DNA of 14,463 nt from an uncultured Flavobacteriales bacterium (GTDB lineage Bacteria; Bacteroidota; Bacteroidia; Flavobacteriales_D; Crocinitomicaceae), in assembly GCA_903899795.1 (NCBI GenBank), contig CAIUKX010000513.1:1-14463 (forward strand), read 5' to 3'. Below the pieces are notes generated by a model. That model searched no databases and was not told where the DNA came from. It worked only from the letters and a program-made list of their open reading frames with translations. Below, one piece after another: positions 12,368-14,463 of this stretch. A program made the translations under genes and the position numbers. Within the stretch, counting starts at the first letter, position 1; each line of letters begins with the position of its first letter.

Positions 12368-14398
12368 TTATTGAATCACCAATCTTTTTGTCAATTTTTG
12401 ACCATTTACAGTCATTTCAACCATGTAAACTCCTGATTGGAAATTAGAAGTGTTAACTGTAACAGAAGATGCGCCATTCAAAGATCCATAATCACGTGCA
12501 GCAACTTCTTTTCCTGACATATCCAAGATTCTTAAGTTCACCGTCGATTCTGATTTCAATTGAATCATTACTGTAGCACTAGTTGTCGCAGGATTTGGGT
12601 AAACTTTAAAAAGATCATCTATTTGATCAGAAGTAGTGTTTGAAGTAATTGTCGGCAAACCAACTAATCCATTCCCAACTGCTTCTGCAATAGTTGTGCT
12701 ACCAGCATTATCAATCAATCCTGCAGGATCAATCAACAAACCGATAATATTGATTTTGTTTTCATTCCAACCAGCTGGTAGAACGAAAGAAACACCTAAT
12801 GTGTGTACTTCACCAGTTGCAATTGTAGCAGGGAACATTGTGCTAGTACCTGCAAAAGAAGGTTGGATATCTCTCGCAACGTGGTTGTAATACATTTGAG
12901 CAGCAGGTACAGGGTTTGGTAAACTTTCAAAACCACCCATTGGACCATAAGCATTTGCTGTATAATAATTGTGCTGTTCGTATCCTGAAGCTGTACTGTG
13001 TACACTATCTTCTGTGATTGCGCAAGCCAATTTAAATGAATTGGTAGCACTAGTTTGGAAATTAGCAGTAACCGAAACATTCAAAGTTCTAGTATTTGCA
13101 TCCCAAGTTGCACCATTTGTAATTAATGCAGTAGGAGCGATTTGAACACGGCTTAAAATAGACGCTTCCATATCAGCAGGGTCGATAGGTGCTACACGAT
13201 CCACAAAAGCGGTAGGAAATCCTGTAAATCCAGGCATACTTGTTACTGCTGCATCATAAGCAGTCACTGTCATCGGATCAGCGTTATGAACCGCGATACC
13301 TGCCCAATATCCATCGTATGCATCATGCATTCTTCCCATATAAACAGCTCCTCGTACACAGAATCCACACCACGTTCCGGTTCCCTCTTCAGTAACTACC
13401 ATTTTACCTGCAGCAGGTGTTGTTGGAGTAATCGTTGTAGCTTTCACATTATCATTTGCATCTCCGTCAGCACCTGCACCATTTACATTACTAATTGTAA
13501 ATGTTAAAGGATGTGCTCCCGCTACAAGTGCCATTGTTTGATTCATGGTAAACGTTTGCGAAGCTAAAGAAGCCATTGAAAGACCTGTGAACGATTGATT
13601 AATATTTGCACCGTTATAGTTCGCTACAATATCAAAACTAGTAATAGCAGTTGATCCCAAATTACGGATATCAAAAGTTGGAGTTACCATATTACCCGTT
13701 AATGTTGCACCGATTATTCCGGCATTCATCACAGCTCCATTTATACTAGGCAAGGTATAAGGTGTAATAGTAGTTGTAAAATCATCAATGAAATAATCAG
13801 CAGAGTTTGGTGCCACTCCATTTACAGGATAGATATCAATCGCTTCGATTTGGTTTTCAGCATTTGAAAAAGTCCCTTGAGATACATTATCAATGAAAAT
13901 TTCCCAAACATTGGTATTGAAATTAATATCCAAACGGAAATTAAACCATGTAGCTTGCGGATAATTACCTGTCAATGCATTTTGCGAGAAAGCAAATGTA
14001 CCATCTGCATTGAAATATGTATCAAGTGTATAAGCAGCTCCCATTGTTGCTGTTTTTTGCAAATTAAAATAACCTGCAGCTCCACTCGCAACTTTGATGT
14101 TGAAAGACATAGAGAATTGCCCTGTATTCAATACCCCAAAATGACGAACCAAATCAGTTGGCCCCCCTGTACTTGATGTAGAAACAAAATGTAATGAATT
14201 TGCACCACTCACTGCATCAGCATTGGATACTAAAACATCATTAGCTCCACCCGGTGTATTCGACCATGTGGTCCACGCTCCAGCACTTTGAGGACCTAAA
14301 TACGATCCGGCAGTGTAAGAGTCGAAATTATCGGTAAATGTTTGAGCCTGTATCGCTAAAGACAAAAACAAAGAACCTAAAAGAGTAATTTTTTTCAT
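12368..14398 (-). CDS. T9SS-secreted multidomain protein with Omp28-like thioredoxin fold
   Basis: The 676-residue protein opens with a Sec signal peptide (MKKITLLGSLFLSLAIQAQ, probable cleavage near residue 19). Residues about 20-210 look like a concanavalin/LamG-type jelly roll (DNFDSY at 24-29, WFNFRLDINFNTNVWEIFIDN at 151-171, DYFIDDF at 201-207). Residues 215-325 look like a beta-sandwich (CARDB-like). At 334-405, VTEEGTGTWCGFCVRGAVYM and GFPTAFVD give a CGFC redox motif (344-347) and a cis-Pro loop (Pro395), as in Omp28-type thioredoxin folds. Another beta domain follows to about 580. The end is a type A Por secretion sorting domain (FKVYPNPATTSATV at 597-610 to KLTKRLVIQ at the C-terminus). 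It should cross the outer membrane by the type IX system and be released or anchored. The role of the redox motif outside the cell is unknown. It has its own promoter and a strong terminator. Confidence 0.9.
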   Translation of the reverse strand: MKKITLLGSLFLSLAIQAQTFTDNFDSYTAGSYLGPQSAGAWTTWSNTPGGANDVLVSNADAVSGANSLHFVSTSSTGGPTDLVRHFGVLNTGQFSMSFNIKVASGAAGYFNLQKTATMGAAYTLDTYFNADGTFAFSQNALTGNYPQATWFNFRLDINFNTNVWEIFIDNVSQGTFSNAENQIEAIDIYPVNGVAPNSADYFIDDFTTTITPYTLPSINGAVMNAGIIGATLTGNMVTPTFDIRNLGSTAITSFDIVANYNGANINQSFTGLSMASLASQTFTMNQTMALVAGAHPLTFTISNVNGAGADGDANDNVKATTITPTTPAAGKMVVTEEGTGTWCGFCVRGAVYMGRMHDAYDGYWAGIAVHNADPMTVTAYDAAVTSMPGFTGFPTAFVDRVAPIDPADMEASILSRVQIAPTALITNGATWDANTRTLNVSVTANFQTSATNSFKLACAITEDSVHSTASGYEQHNYYTANAYGPMGGFESLPNPVPAAQMYYNHVARDIQPSFAGTSTMFPATIATGEVHTLGVSFVLPAGWNENKINIIGLLIDPAGLIDNAGSTTIAEAVGNGLVGLPTITSNTTSDQIDDLFKVYPNPATTSATVMIQLKSESTVNLRILDMSGKEVAARDYGSLNGASSVTVNTSNFQSGVYMVEMTVNGQKLTKRLVIQ

Positions 14399-14441
14399 AA
14401 TTTAATTTTAGAAGTAAAATAAAAATAAGGAGTTTAATTAC

Positions 14442-14449
14442 CAAATTTA
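14442..14449 (-). promoter_or_regulatory. Probable -7 box (TAAATTTG) of the T9SS protein gene
   Basis: On the minus strand TAAATTTG fits TAnnTTTG and is identical to the ahcY box. It lies 43 bases before the ATG at 14398, leaving an AT-rich leader of about 38 bases. The expected -33 box falls beyond the right edge of the window. Confidence 0.5.
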
Positions 14450-14463
14450 AAAATTCTAAAACG

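Noticed and set aside
12796..13080. A 94-codon minus-strand reading frame and several plus-strand frames within the T9SS gene
   Set aside because: They lie inside a convincing 676-codon gene in another frame and show low-complexity composition.
1..14463. Mobile element, CRISPR array, prophage or tRNA/rRNA genes
   Set aside because: No transposase, integrase, regularly spaced repeats or cloverleaf-like sequence was found; apart from the possible MITE at 5404-5605 nothing suggests mobility.

Overview
The window looks like chromosomal DNA of a member of the Bacteroidota, probably class Flavobacteriia; a Crocinitomicaceae/Fluviicola-like relative is a guess from protein style only. Three things support this. 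The DNA is AT-rich and the genes lack clear Shine-Dalgarno sequences. Several genes have the Bacteroidota-type -7 promoter box TAnnTTTG. The large gene at the right end encodes a protein with a C-terminal type IX secretion (Por) sorting domain. All but one of the proteins can be placed in a known family. I see no phage, insertion sequence, CRISPR array, tRNA or rRNA, and no complete new defence or biosynthetic system.

Left part (1-3860): the 3' part of a periplasmic adaptor gene (HlyD/AcrA type) is followed after 12 bases by a full RND inner-membrane pump gene (1044 aa). A strong intrinsic terminator with a GCAA tetraloop closes this efflux operon. Next is a solitary S-adenosylhomocysteine hydrolase gene (ahcY) with its own promoter and two hairpins behind it, the second a terminator with a GAAA tetraloop.

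Middle (5347-8631): about 290 bases between converging genes hold no convincing gene. They contain an 11-13 bp inverted repeat enclosing about 200 bases with several internal hairpins, the best candidate here for an undescribed structured RNA (or a small MITE-like element). On the minus strand follows a two-gene unit: tex (transcription accessory protein), then a GTG-started Rossmann-fold NAD(P)-binding protein. A perfect 9-bp palindrome lies in the divergent gap upstream of tex.

Right part (8632-11700, plus strand): a minimal RlpA-like cell-wall protein, a small mono-haem cytochrome c lipoprotein, then a tight unit of ygiD-type extradiol dioxygenase, family III CoA-transferase and GNAT acetyltransferase (11-base gap, then 10-base overlap). 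On the minus strand, from the right edge inwards, lies a 676-aa T9SS-secreted protein with an Omp28-like thioredoxin fold. Its terminator U-tract runs directly into the promoter of a 188-aa membrane protein of unknown function.

The units appear functionally independent (drug/solute efflux, methyl cycle, transcription, cell wall, aromatic/CoA chemistry, secretion). The most useful leads are the non-coding element at 5404-5629 and the compact promoter/terminator arrangements.
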